The position numbers and the translations under genes are program-made. Below the pieces are notes generated by a model, which did not search any database, was not told the DNA's origin, and saw nothing but the letters and a program-made list of their open reading frames with translations. DNA of 64,000 nt from Acanthacorydalis orientalis (lineage: Eukaryota > Arthropoda > Insecta > Megaloptera > Corydalidae). Position 1 is the stretch's first letter. Each line of letters starts with the position of its first letter. The stretch lies in contig CM068313.1 of NCBI GenBank assembly GCA_034766995.1, positions 29,033,325 to 29,097,324 of the forward strand, in the 5' to 3' direction. This document shows, in pieces, positions 39,041-51,238 of this stretch.

Positions 39041-39080
<40 letters not shown>
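38999..39080. repeat. TA microsatellite with one CGAG interruption
   Basis: About 80 bp of TA interrupted once, near the middle, by TACGAGTA (39036-39043), the same interruption found in the intron-3 array. Confidence 0.95.
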
Positions 39081-39085
<5 letters not shown>

Positions 39086-39902
39086 CATTATTAGAAAATA
39101 TTTAAATGTGGAAGTAACAAATGAAACTTGTGAAGCCAAAACTGATTAAATGTTTAAACAAAAGATACTAAAGATCAAAACAGAGTTTTGCTTTGAATGA
39201 AAATATACTGAATTTGTTTTGGTCAGGTAATATGAGAAGATATTTATTTTACTTTTTGACAAAAGAGGTACATATTGTTTGAAATGTATCTACGTCATTT
39301 AAAGTTATTTTAAATTACAAATGACGTCAAAAAAGGTAACTCGAGATTAAAGTTAAATATAAAACAAAGAAAAAGAGAATGGATAAAATACTAATTGAGT
39401 ATAAAATATGTTAATAAATTTTCATTATTCGGTATTTACCCGAATTTATTGAATGTAATCTTTTTTAATTAAGAACTATCTTGTTTTCACAATTTGATTC
39501 CTAAATAATATGATATATAGAATCACTGAGTTTTAAATACAATTTATTACAAATAATTTGTATTTTTATTCGTTTAATATATTAGGACGTAATATTTACT
39601 AGGTTTACTTTTTACAACATTTATAATTCATAAAATAAATTAATGAACATTTAACTATAACATTTAAAAGATGTATGAAATAAGTTTGAGGGCTAGAAAT
39701 TAAAACAAAAATTTCAAATATAATAATATTGTAAAATTATTTATAATTTTTGTTAACAAATCTGTTTGATGAAAATATTTTTAGAATTATTTTCAAGTTT
39801 ATATGATTTGTTTGGCTGTAAATATCGTAAATGCTGTATACAATGCTTATTGCGCTGCTTGGAAAATATTTTTATCTCTTGACCTTTATACCATTACAAT
39901 AG

Positions 39903-40100
39903 AGATTGAACTACTGCCATCATTTATTCGATTTGATTTTGAAAAATGAACATCGACATTCAATTTCAAAGTACTTATTAGTATTCTATCTGAAAATCGA
40001 AAATACATCAATTGGCTTTCAAATTATCTCGCGCGCGAAACAATTTAAATCACGTTTTTTTGTTGTTTTTTTTTGGCGAATACCTACGTTAATTGAATAA
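39903..40100 (+). CDS. Open exon-like segment, unknown
   Basis: After TTGACCTTTATACCATTACAATAG, an acceptor-like run with a good branch-point context, the phase-0 frame is open for 65 codons to TAA. It begins RLNYCHHLFDLILKNEHRHS and includes KYLLVFYLKIENTS and FWRIPTLIE at the end. If real it would be the last exon after 38704-38717. Read alone, the ATG at 39906 gives a 64-residue frame. Nothing matches a family I know, and its AT-driven composition (many Phe, Ile, Leu) keeps confidence low. Confidence 0.2.
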   Translation, partial: RLNYCHHLFDLILKNEHRHSISKYLLVFYLKIENTSIGFQIISRAKQFKSRFFVVFFWRIPTLIE

Positions 40101-40109
40101 TACGTCAAA

Positions 40110-40450
40110 TACCAGCTATAATTAACACTTTCATTGACTCATTTAACAGTGTCACAGAATCTGAAAATATGACCTGTCTGAATGCGTAAATTGAAATGAA
40201 CCTGGCAGCGCAAACAAATTAAACTGGTGTTAAATCACCGTGCAATTTACTGTTCGTCTCATTCCGGGAACGATAATTCGTTTATCTGGAGCACACAAGC
40301 TTACAATGAGACATGATGAGGTATAACGCGGACTGTATCAAGGTATCAGTGTCGATTGACTGTCGGAAAAACTTGTCGGTGAACATACTTCCGGAACAGG
40401 AAATTAAGTACGTAGCAGTTGATAAAATAGTCGATAGGCATACCAACTAA
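40110..40450. other. GC-richer non-coding island
   Basis: Unique, higher-complexity sequence without TA repeats and with stops in all frames (for example TTCCGGGAACGATAATTCG and ACTTCCGGAACAGG). It is most like a conserved regulatory element. Confidence 0.4.
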
Positions 40451-40539
40451 CTAAGTTTCTAAATAGGATATTTAATTATAAGTGGATCGATGACAAATGA
40501 TTTGATTTCGACAGTATTATTAATCTATTTAGAAATATG

Positions 40540-40649
<110 letters not shown>

Positions 40650-40868
40650 GTGTGTGTGTGTATGTATGTTTGCATGTATTATTGATGAAAAAAGAAATTA
40701 TAGAATTTTGATCAGATTAAATAATTCACATAAGTTGTGTTAATTGTTGAATTTAAAAGATAATTATATAACAACTTTAAATGTGTATTATATATGTGCT
40801 ATACGATTATGAAATCAATAATATTACTGATTATTCTTTTAAGAACACTGAATTTTGCAATATTTATA

Positions 40869-41996
40869 TTAAGGTGATGCAAAAATAATTACGGTTTGTG
40901 TCATTTTAAGTTTAGCACCGATTTTTCTAGTTACCATTATCTTTTGTTATAGTCATGTGATACATTATTGTAAACAATAAAATTAACACTACTGATTTCA
41001 GCTTATGTCTTTTGTTTTCATTCTTTAGTATTGTTAGATATAACCTCTTAAATTAGTCATGGAAAACAGCAAATTCGCGCGATTTTGCTGTATTAGTTTA
41101 AATTGGGACGTAAAACAACATAAATTGTTCGAAATATCAAATTTGTCTTTGGTGAAGAGTCAATTAGTGAACGAACAGTTCAACACTGATTCCAAAAATT
41201 TAGTGATGGAAACGAAAGCCTTTATTATGAAGAGGAACGTGGACGTCCTTCATCTATAAACAATAATGATTTAAGAAACATTATTGAAGCGGACCCACGT
41301 AAAATAACTCGAGAGTTGGTAGAAAAACTCAGTGTTGATCATTTAACAGTTGTTCGATATTTGAGCCTAATTTGAAAAACAAAAAAGCTGGATGAATGGG
41401 TGCCGCATAAACTAAACGGACATCAAGCAATTCTCTCTGTTCTGCGTTTCTTTTGCGTAACAAAAATGATTCCTTTCTTGATCGCATTGTCACATGTGAT
41501 GAAAAGTGGATGCTTTACAACAATTTAAACGTTCATCACAGTGGATAGACCGAGAAGAAGCACTAAAATTGTTTCCTAAACCGAAGCTTCAAAAAAAAAG
41601 TTTATGGTCACTGTTTGGTGTGTGGGAAGTGGAATCATTCACTACAACTTCTTAAATCCTGGTGAAACAATAACAGCAGAAATGTATTGACAGGAAATTG
41701 AAAAAATACATGAGAAATTGTATTGTTTACGGCCAGAATTAGTCAGTCGAAGAGGACCAATTCTTCTTCATGACACCGCCCGATAACACGTCTCATAAAT
41801 GACTTTAAAAAAATAAATGATCTGGGTTATGAAACTTTACCTCACCCATTTTGTTCTTCGGACCTGTTTCCGACAAATTATTATTTTTTTAAACATTTGC
41901 CTAATTTCATACGAGAGGTTTTCAAAGCACTTTCCATGAATTCGCTAATTTTAGGACTCCAGAATTCTAGCTTGTAGGAATAAACAAATTTGTAGG
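40869..41996 (+). mobile_element. Decayed mariner transposon, cecropia (Hsmar1-like) type
   Basis: The 5' end reads TTAAGGTGATGCAAAAATAA followed by TTACGG, matching the terminal repeat style of Hsmar1/cecropia mariners, and is preceded by TA (40867-40868), the mariner target site. The transposase relic starts about 190 bp inside, as expected. No inverted partner of the 5' end was found downstream before the CT repeat at 42029, so the 3' end is lost. Frameshifts and stops show it is dead. Confidence 0.9.
41059..41996 (+). pseudogene. Mariner transposase pseudogene
   Basis: The original enzyme was a DD34D cut-and-paste transposase. Recognisable pieces in changing frames are GEESISERTVQH, IIEADPRKITRELVEKLSVD, KLDEWVPHKL, DRIVTCDEKWMLYNN (first catalytic Asp), FLNPGETITAEMY, GPILLHDTAR (second Asp), LGYETLPHP, TNYYFFKHL and, near 41990, GINKF. 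The third catalytic Asp reads Asn here (AAT at 41876-41878), the same substitution known in human SETMAR. Stops interrupt the frame, for example the TGA after YLSLI and stops after AEMY and TAR, and several frameshifts occur, the first soon after the ATG at 41059. Confidence 0.9.
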
Positions 41997-42026
41997 AATA
42001 ATTCTGTCTTTAAGGTATGTAGGAAT

Positions 42027-42028
<2 letters not shown>

Positions 42029-42057
<29 letters not shown>

Positions 42058-42080
42058 TTATATATATATATATATATATT
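42029..42080. repeat. CT then TA microsatellite
   Basis: (CT)n at about 42029-42057 is followed directly by TTTA and a TA run. It lies just beyond the truncated mariner. Confidence 0.95.
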
Positions 42081-42084
42081 TATG

Positions 42085-43927
42085 TTTTAAAACAAACGAT
42101 TCATGCAATTCTTATAAAAATCTAACTAATATTTAAGTTATTTCCTTATATTTTATTCTGTCTGTCTTTTAAGAGTTACTCTTCTTGATCGTTTGAAACC
42201 GCCACATTGTACATTAGATTCTCGAGTATCTCATACAAAAACGGACATTGTAATGAAGGTCAACCGTTTCAGTATGTGGTTTATCGAAATGTTTGATGTG
42301 TGTAACATTCATTTTAGACTCTTATTTATGAAAATGTGTCTTTTCCTTGTAACTAAAGTAATGGTAGTCGTTTTCCAAGTTTACAAGTCATAAAATAACG
42401 TCGAAATAACGTTCGCTTTAAACAACAATTTCAATTTAACTTTTAATGATATTTGCGAGAACCAAGTTCCATGAACACAATATAATTCCATACAAGTCAG
42501 CCATATTCAGTTGACTCTTGACGTAATATTGTTTTGATTTTTTGTTTTTGTGAGTAATTGAGTTGTTCAAAGACATTTTCTCTCTGTCAGCCTTTATTTA
42601 GTTTTCAACCCATATTTCTTTTTAATTTCAGTAAATTTCAGTGCATTTTATACTAGTTAATTACAATTGTACAAGTGTATTTTTAATTATAATCTCAATA
42701 AAAAAATAAATAAAAGAAATATATATATATATATACTAAATATTTACAATTGTTTAATATAAATTGAAATTCTATTTTTCTGTAAATCATTTTTTATTAA
42801 AATGAAATTGAATTATAAAAGTAAATGAAGTAAATAAAGTCATTTTTTATAATATTTTTTGTGTTTGACGTAAGATTAATTTATCTCTGATTACAATGTA
42901 CTAACGCTTCAATTCAATATTTTTTTAACCAATTGAAAACCTATAATAATTATGATTTGAAATATTATTTTATGTAAAGTATTGATATGAAATGTATATA
43001 TTTGTACGTATGTATAAATGATATTTGGAAAAGAAAACGCAAATGAACATGAAAAAATCATTTACAAGTATAATGTCATAGAAAGAATATCATTTTATTA
43101 TATATCGAGAGAGATAGTAAGACTTGGCTGGTTACTTTAATTTAATATAACCTGAAAACAGTATGAGCTTGGAGCTTACTACAATGCTATCTTTCATTAA
43201 TATAGCGATTGAATTTTTTGTAAAATTGTCAATATCTAGTTTCTATATTAAATACGTTAGAACTAAAATACAAAAATTATATGTATTATATAAATTTGTA
43301 AAAAATATTTCAAATTTTATTCAATTATTTGATTAATTTATTTCATTATTTTAAAATGTTTCAAATGGGTGATAAAGAAAACTAATACATAAGTTAATCG
43401 ATTTGAATAAACTCATTTTTATGTATGTGTAGTAAAAAGTGACAAAAAATCATTTACTAATCCCCTTGTGGTTTTATATAAAAGTTGAATGGCGTATAAA
43501 CTGTATAATTACTTCCTAATTTGTTATCCTTCGTCTCTAATTACATGAACTGTTTAAATTTGTTTAAAATATTACATCTCTCTCGATTACATTTACATAT
43601 ATAAATTACACAACTGCTTTCCGTAATTACATTTTCATTGCTGTTTCACTAACGTTAATGTTCTAATTGGCCATAGATGGCATATGTTTGACTGTCACGT
43701 CATAAAAACTAATCAAAAATTTATTTCTGACAAATTATCAATTGAAAGCTTTGCGAACAACACCATCATTTTTTATTATTATTGAAAGATGAAATTTGTT
43801 AAATGTAATAAAATGTATTAATTAAAATTATTAATTATGAAATTTGAAATAATATAAGAGACGATTCATGATTATTGTGTTTTTTTTTCTTACAGTAAGC
43901 AATTTATGGGTTGTGTTTTACCATGTA

Positions 43928-43963
<36 letters not shown>

Positions 43964-44324
43964 AAAAAGTATTAATATTAATGTAATTAACAAATATTAA
44001 ATTGATTGATTAGAATAAATAAAACTTTTAATATTAACAACATACAAAATTAAAAGCAAAATGTAAAGAATATAAAACATATATTTTATACAAATTTCTG
44101 GAAATGGTCCAAACATCTTGTCATCGACTAAGTGGAATTATGATATATTTCTGAAGATATTTAGTAGAGTAAGCTGCTCAAATGTCTAGCAAATAAATTT
44201 TCATTGCACCACTGCCTGCTTTTAGACGAATACGTATATTATAAATTGAATACATTAGTAAGAGAAGTTATATAATTAAACTAAATAGAGTTTGTCTCAT
44301 TAACACATTAAAATTATATGTATG

Positions 44325-44359
<35 letters not shown>

Positions 44360-45246
44360 GTGTGTGTGTATAAAATAAGTTCCTATCAGTGTGGTATAGA
44401 TTAATGTTCTGATTAAAATTTGCATTAGAAAAGTCTCCCTCCTTCTCGCAATATTTTATGAGCCTTGAGGCCATTGTTTCGTTCACAATCCCTGAATTAA
44501 ATGCGTTATTTCATATTCAAGCACACAGTTTCTTACCTTTAGATATATTTAAAAATGTAGTCATTTAATATATGTTACCGTTTTCAATTAGTTTATTTTT
44601 TTTGCATAAATTATTAATTATATTTGTCAAGATATGTATTTCACTTCCAGCATTTAATTTAATATTTAATGATTGGAATACAGTTATTTATATACGAAGA
44701 CATTTTGTCTAGAATTATATATAATTCTGACTACTAAAATTCCTTGAAGATTTTTTTGGGCAAGAAAATAAATTTTCAATATCTTTAAAGTTAATAATAA
44801 AATTTGCTATAATTATTTTTCGATTACTGTTTTTAAATATAAATTCTTATTTTCAATTGTACTCTGAATTAAAATACACTAGTTTAGTATTAAATATAAT
44901 ATTTAAAAATATTTTTTAATAAACTTGGTGATTGTTTACAGAACAGTCGAAGGAAAATGATCTTTAAATATTTAATATACCGAGTCTAATATTAAAATTA
45001 ATATTAAATCATTTCTATAATTCAATTTTTATAATTGTGACTAATGCATTGTTTATATGAAAATAAAGATTATATTACGTTATTATATGCTCTAGGTGCA
45101 AATACCGTATTCAGATAGATAAGATTTTTGTTAAGAAATCCAGAAACAACGGTATTTGTATCAAAAGAAAACATTTTTTGATCGATGTGAACAGCCTTAA
45201 TAAAAAATATAAATTTTTGATAAGATATATTCTAATGTGTATTATG

Positions 45247-45282
<36 letters not shown>

Positions 45283-46840
45283 AATAGTTATAAGTAAATA
45301 ATTATTAGATGTTCCAAATTTTTTGCTTCAACATAATAGTAATGTTTTTTTCCTATTATTGTTTGACAATAAGCTTTACTTCTAAGATTCAGTTTCAAAA
45401 GCTCAAAGAGAGAAAAGTAGCAGAATGACAGACTTTCAGATTCGGACAGAGAAGATTCATAAGAAACTCTTATCCTATAACACATAATATATTGGTTGTC
45501 ATAGTTTCTGTACGCAGACGTATGCTATCGTGCAGAAAACACATTTTCTATGGACAAAAGGCATCGTTTTCGTCTTAATAACGGCCTAAGTAAGTTTTAT
45601 ATCATCGCATAATAGTAAAAAAAAACAGTTAAAAATGTATAAAACCAATGTATTTTTGTTACATTTTCTCATTTTACTGACGATTATTTGTACATAGATA
45701 CTGATTTTTAATTCTCTATTTTGTCGCTTCATATTTCTGCATTTTAACTATTTTCAGATAATCGAATTTCCACATTTGCTATTATTTATTTTTATACATC
45801 AAAAATCCTTCAACTGTATATTATATATCTTTAAATATAAAAGAAAATTAACATTTTTATTTTTTCTATTATATCGAGAACTTATCATGAATTGAATGAA
45901 TATTTATATATTTTAAGATTTAATAGTTTTATTTCATATAAATAGTTTTTTATTGCACTTTCTATCGTTTTTAAGTACATATACTTAAATTACGGAAAAT
46001 ACCTCAAATTATCCTAAATTACAAAGGATTCAATGGTTTATGAATTATTAATATTATTTTCTTTTCAAATAATAAATTTTCATTTTTTCTGTGTTAAAAT
46101 TGGTTTTTCATGTACTTTATATTTTAAATATTTTATATTTTCTTATTCAAAACATTCTTAACGTGAAATAAAAAAGTAAAAATATACTAATATATTTTTA
46201 AAACTTTGAATAAGAGACAAAGAATTTCTTTTTAAAAGTGTTTGCTTATTGTATATTAGTAATAAAGTAAGTTAATAATTAAAATTATTTTTAATTATTT
46301 TACATATTAATTAATTAGTATATAGTGAATATAAATTACATGTATATGTATTTATCTTTCTGTAAAGAACATATTTCACGTTTTAACATTCATATTATTT
46401 CTTTAACTTTAATTAATGGATATACTATTTTCAATATGTTTTATTTCGATAGTTATTATATATTATAATTCTGTTCGTAAAACAGAATTTACTTCTAAAA
46501 AGATAAAAAAATATATTTTGTAGATTATTGTAAATAAAAATCTTTTCATAATTTTAATTCTGAGTATCTAAAATTATTTTTAAAATATATGGATATATTT
46601 TTGAAAAAACCATATTTTAAAATTATTTGTGGTATTTACTTTTAACAAAAAAATAGTAATTAATAAATAAAAAATGCAAGAAATAAAAAAGTAAACAATT
46701 GCTGTTTTAAAAATAAATGTAAGGATTTAATTATGTACATTAATATGTTACATATGTAAAGTGTACATTTTATTTTATGTGATATAAATAGACATACATT
46801 TCAAATAAAACCACATGAATTTAAATTATTGTGAAAAGAT
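42085..46840. other. Non-coding DNA
   Basis: AT-rich, with TA tracts at about 42720-42735, 43930-43960, 44327-44345 (followed by (TG)n to 44370) and 45249-45279. A 66-codon plus-strand frame at 42193-42393 and a 65-codon minus-strand frame at 45288-45485 have no recognisable features. A strong plus-strand acceptor-like run (TTTTTTTTTCTTACAG, about 43885-43900) is followed by TAAG and no clear exon. Confidence 0.65.
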
Positions 46841-46849
46841 GAAAGGGTG

Positions 46850-47290
46850 TTTAATTCGAACAGGCGCCGGGAAATATTAAGAACATCAGTCATAAAATTC
46901 GTAACGTTTTGATATATGTCAGAATACGAATGTGAAAATGTGCAAACGAGAAATACAAGTGGAGATGAATGAGGTGATTAAGGTCCTATTATGCCGTCCA
47001 TATTCAGAATATATTACCCCTATCGTTGTGTTGTAAAACCACGTTAACTAGATCGTGTAGCCAATGAGAATGACTATGTGTGTGTATTTGTTCGAACACA
47101 GTGGGTTTAAGCGATGAACTCAACATTGAACTCACGTGGGATCTAATTTTGCTGTTTTCAGTACTAGATCTTATAATATGGTTGACTTGATATTGCTTGA
47201 AGAAAACATTTTCGCTCATTTGAATGAAACGATTGTTTTGTGATATACAGTCAGTCATAAGTTTTATCGAAATGGTTCATTGAATACAAT
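46850..47290. other. GC-richer island, possible transposon relic
   Basis: Higher-complexity sequence without microsatellites. The plus strand from about 47130 is open for about 38 codons, including NMVDLILLEENIFAHLNETI, to a TGA; the minus strand is open for 84 codons (47004-47258). At 47248, directly after TA, CAGTCAGTCATAAG followed by TTTTATCG resembles the end of a Tc1-family element. No partner end was found, so this is tentative. Confidence 0.3.
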
Positions 47291-47299
47291 TGTTATATT

Positions 47300-48352
47300 A
47301 ACTTAATATATAAATGGCAATTGAATGTAGTCAGATATTAAGAAATCAGAAGAGGAATAAATACACTAAAACTTATGTAAATATTTTATTAGATTTGTTT
47401 TTGAATAGACATGCGTGAATTTGTTATTTATATGAAAATATAGTAAATCTTTTCCAATTATCACTAATCAAAATTAAAAAACAATAACAGTCTTTCTATT
47501 TATTAAGTACTCTTTTGTGTTAACAGTAACGCACACTTATTGTTTTTATGAACTGCATGAACAAATAATATTGAATCGTGATCACCTTTAATAAAAAAAT
47601 TAAATTAAATTATTTTTATCGAAAAATATGAAAGTTTTGTACACAAATTAAGGAAAGAAGTAACTATTTTTTCCAACAATAAATTGTGAAGGTTTTTAAA
47701 TTTCAAATAAAAACCAATAATTATATACTTTTTATAATTCTATATAATTATAATAGAATATATATTTTTTATGAAATTAACATTTACTTTTTGATTAAAA
47801 AAAGTATTTTTAAAAAACTATGCGAAGTTAAGAATCAATTCATTAATGAAATGTAATGTTGATTAATAATTTCGAAAAAAAAAATTAAGAGCAAATATAA
47901 CTATAAAATGTTTTAATCCGCTCAAAAATTAAATGAACGATTCTCTTAACGTATCAGTAGAACAATCGTTATTGAAATGTTATTGCGATTTGTGTTTAAA
48001 TGAGGAAATATTGAAATATTTACCCTTATCAAAATAATATAAATACGTTTTTAATTGAAAAGTATAACATTTATGAAATGTTGTTTCTATAATCTATCTT
48101 TTGCCAAATTTTTGCAAGACAGACGAATTTTCGCAAGTACATCCATTTATATTTTTGTGTACATTTCCTACGGCAATATACAATGTCAGAGTAAATGAAA
48201 TTGGCAACAACGTTAATTATGCATGACCCAAGCGACTGTGTATGTACTGGACAGTTTCAAATCAAATTTTACCGCCTATTGTTGTGATAATTAAATTAAC
48301 AGCCATATAGTTGTATGGTTTACGAGATTAAATTGTCGTTCGTTTGTATCAA

Positions 48353-48398
<46 letters not shown>

Positions 48399-49325
48399 CA
48401 ATGATCAAAATATATAAAAGAAGGAAAGAATAATAGACACGAAATCAAATAGTAGCTACATATATAATAAGAAGAATAAGAAATAAAAAATAAAATACAG
48501 AGAGTAATAACAATGAACTGAAAGACATAAAATAACGACTAATAAATGAGAGGGATGATATTCAAAAATACATTAACCATTCGTAGAAATAGACAAATAG
48601 AATAGATTCATTTGAATTCGACGAAATTAAAAGAAGTATTCATTTTGTAGTTCGTTAATTTATGAAGGTGATTATGTATATATATATATAATATGTTGTT
48701 CTGTTTTATATTATTATTAATACTATAACATGATTATACGATTCGTTGAATAAAAAAAATAAAAAATATACATTTTTTAGAAATGTTATTTATTATTTCT
48801 AGTACAAGTTAATTATAATTAAAATTTATTAAAAAATATTCAAATATTTTTAATAATACACAAACTTTGTCCTACTTAATTTTTAATTTTTTATTTGAAT
48901 AAATTAATTCGTTATAAATTCACATTAATTATATAAGTTATTTGATGATTGGTATGATTGTATGTTCTTATATGTTAGGTTGAGTAATGTCAAAGAATAA
49001 ATCATTTAGAAAAGTAGTTTAATTCTTTTTAAATACCAAAATTTCAAGGAATCATAGTAGTTTAAATATTGAAATGTGTGTGAATAATTTTATCCTCTTA
49101 ATATTTAAATTTATGCTATGAAATTTATTATTAACGAGTTTTGTTTTTAAATTATAATCATTGCATTTAAAACTGATAAGATATTAATATTCAGACTTGT
49201 GATTTTATTGAGAGAGTAAATAAATTAGTTCATTATAATTAAGTTACAAATAGAGTTTAATTTAAATTGAAATGAATGCACAGTGAACTTAAACCGAGTG
49301 GAATTCATATTGAGAAAAAGTATTA

Positions 49326-49358
<33 letters not shown>

Positions 49359-49440
49359 ACTACATAATCCTTTCAAACATTCAACAAGAAAAAATTTATA
49401 ATTTTATGAAATAAACGTTCTTACTTATTTAACAAAGTGA
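47300..49440. other. Non-coding DNA
   Basis: AT-rich, with TA tracts at about 48356-48396, 48676-48692 and 49330-49358. Between about 48410 and 48660 the plus strand is purine-rich, with coding-like runs in one frame (RLINERDDIQKYINHS, then TNRIDSFEFDEIKRSIHFV) broken by stops, possibly a decayed gene. Confidence 0.5.
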
Positions 49441-49464
49441 AAACATTTTTAATGGGAAAGTTCT

Positions 49465-50040
49465 GTGAAAACTCTTTCAAGCACTTTTATTTTACCTCAC
49501 ACCATTACTAATGGTAAGTGCGTCGGTTGGTCTTTTGGTCGGTTAGTAGGCAAGTGCACGCCCATCTCGCTTCGATGGCAATTACAAACTGTGACAGAGG
49601 TTCGATGCTCGTTCGTCGTTACTGGCGCCATCGAAGTGTTTGTACATGACCTAGGGTCGGTCATCGGGTCAACCCGAGCCAAACACACTCTCGGGTCACG
49701 TTCTTTGTTTAAACTGTTGACACGCCAAAGGAACGTTCCACGAGGACATCTCTTCAATAAATTTACTGTACTGTACACTCAGATTGTGAATGTTTGCTAT
49801 GCTAAATTTATGAATATTTACATTCCGAGTATTTTTTCTGAAGTGTGTTTACTGTTATTGTGTGAGTTTTCTTTTTCTACAAATGCTACAAGCGTATCTA
49901 TTCTTAGAGAAAGTAGATTTTTTTTATTCTGTGGGAAACGTTCCACAAATAGGTCGCAAACTTGTAATGAATTTATTAAATCAAATATGAGTTTATATTC
50001 CATGAAAAATAAAATTGGCAAGACAAGAGTTATGATTTAG
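49465..50040 (+). CDS. Long open frame, unknown or relic
   Basis: A stop-free plus-strand frame of 191 codons, by far the longest in the window outside repeats. The upstream boundary is not an ATG (a GTG at 49465). The first internal ATG is at 49810, so a full-length protein would need an upstream exon. The first half is GC-rich and includes KCVGWSFGRLVGKCTPISLR and RQRNVPRGHLFNKFTVLYTQ; the second half is AT-rich and rich in Cys, Phe and Ser. The minus strand is also unusually open across the same span (49497-49778 and 49818-50021 in one frame). Acidic residues are few and I recognise no domain. It may be a transposon-derived relic or a long non-coding exon. Confidence 0.2.
   Translation: MKTLSSTFILPHTITNGKCVGWSFGRLVGKCTPISLRWQLQTVTEVRCSFVVTGAIEVFVHDLGSVIGSTRAKHTLGSRSLFKLLTRQRNVPRGHLFNKFTVLYTQIVNVCYAKFMNIYIPSIFSEVCLLLLCEFSFSTNATSVSILRESRFFLFCGKRSTNRSQTCNEFIKSNMSLYSMKNKIGKTRVMI
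49545..49620 (+). ncRNA. Weak pol III promoter-like boxes (tRNA/SINE relic?)
   Basis: TAGGCAAGTGC (A-box-like) is followed about 50 nt later by AGGTTCGATGCTCG, which fits the B-box GGTTCGANNC. No cloverleaf folds convincingly. Confidence 0.15.
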
Positions 50041-50059
50041 CTATTCTCAATAAATCTGT

Positions 50060-50310
50060 TTATTAGTCTCATTAATAATAAATTTTCTTAACAATAACTT
50101 TTCTAATTAATAACATTGACAAATTATACTTCTGTCGTACATTTAATCAGAGATAAAATAAATAAAAATTTAAAAACAATACTGTCTGTATTTAAATGAC
50201 ATGATTTGATAATATGTATAATTTTTGCTTTGTGTTAATTTTGAATTTGTTAAAATTATTGGTAAATATTAAATATAATTAACATAAAGTATGATGTAAA
50301 ATAAATTAAT

Positions 50311-50371
<61 letters not shown>

Positions 50372-50660
50372 ATTTGTGTATGAAATTCTGTCTATATTAT
50401 TGCATATTATTTTCAAATTATGAATTGTCATTTTCAGTCACACTGAAAGTAGTAAGTAAAATTAAATTATCATGACTTCAAACATATTATATTAATAGAT
50501 TGTTATGTATTTTACTAATAAATATAATAATCAAAAATCATTTAGAAGAAATTGGAATATCAAAGTAATTAAAATTTGCTGATTACAAATAGATTATAAA
50601 GTAAGTAGTGTAAACCTCAATAGTGATTATATGCATGCCTTATGATTTTATTTGTATTTC
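50060..50660. other. Non-coding DNA with a TA tract
   Basis: Contains a TA array at 50321-50374 ending in GTATGTATGTATAT. Otherwise featureless AT-rich sequence. Confidence 0.8.
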
Positions 50661-50669
50661 TCATCCTTC

Positions 50670-50830
50670 ATTATGTTCGAACATGCTTCCGCTCTTGCGG
50701 TTTAAATTGCGCCGCACCTGTTTCGATCCACTATCATTCGTCCTACTTAAGTGAATGAGTTTGCACCATTACCAATCTCTTCCTCTTTTCCATACGAATG
50801 AAATGAATTATGACCATTATCTAGTCGTTT
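50670..50830. other. GC-richer non-coding island
   Basis: Unique sequence including CTTCCGCTCTTGCGG, an imperfect palindrome, and TTGCGCCGCACCTG. It has no long frame and is possibly regulatory. Confidence 0.35.
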
Positions 50831-50940
50831 ACTGATTTCATTGCTTTACACTGTAATTTATATCAATATAATAGTAATATTTTTTAATTTATTTAATAGT
50901 GTTTTAATATAAATGTACATGTTTAAATTTATATATAAAT

Positions 50941-50951
50941 GTATTTTTTTG

Positions 50952-50993
<42 letters not shown>

Positions 50994-51004
50994 CAAAAAA
51001 ATAC
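50941..51004. repeat. 64-bp long palindrome around a TA tract
   Basis: GTATTTTTTTGATATA on the left is perfectly mirrored by TATATCAAAAAAATAC on the right, with a TA core (one CA interruption) between. Unlike ordinary TA tracts, the non-TA arms of about 12 bp are also inverted, so the whole 64 bp can form a hairpin or cruciform. Confidence 0.9.
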
Positions 51005-51009
51005 TTTTG

Positions 51010-51177
51010 TTTATGAAGAATATAGATATGTGTGTTTAATAATGGCTACTACCAATATCATTTTTATTTCAATTGGTGAAATGAGGATAAATGTATAAAA
51101 TAAATTTCACTAGATGTGTGTACACTCATATATTATTTATTGAGCATTATCTTTACATTAACGGTTTCACATTCCTT

Positions 51178-51238
<61 letters not shown>

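Noticed and set aside
42193..42393. 66-codon frame after the mariner
   Set aside because: It does not match transposase and has no upstream splice or promoter signal.
45766..45900. Open phase-0 frame after TTTTCAG on the plus strand
   Set aside because: The translation is dominated by Phe, Leu, Ile and Lys, as expected for AT-rich chance frames, and no donor or partner exon was found.
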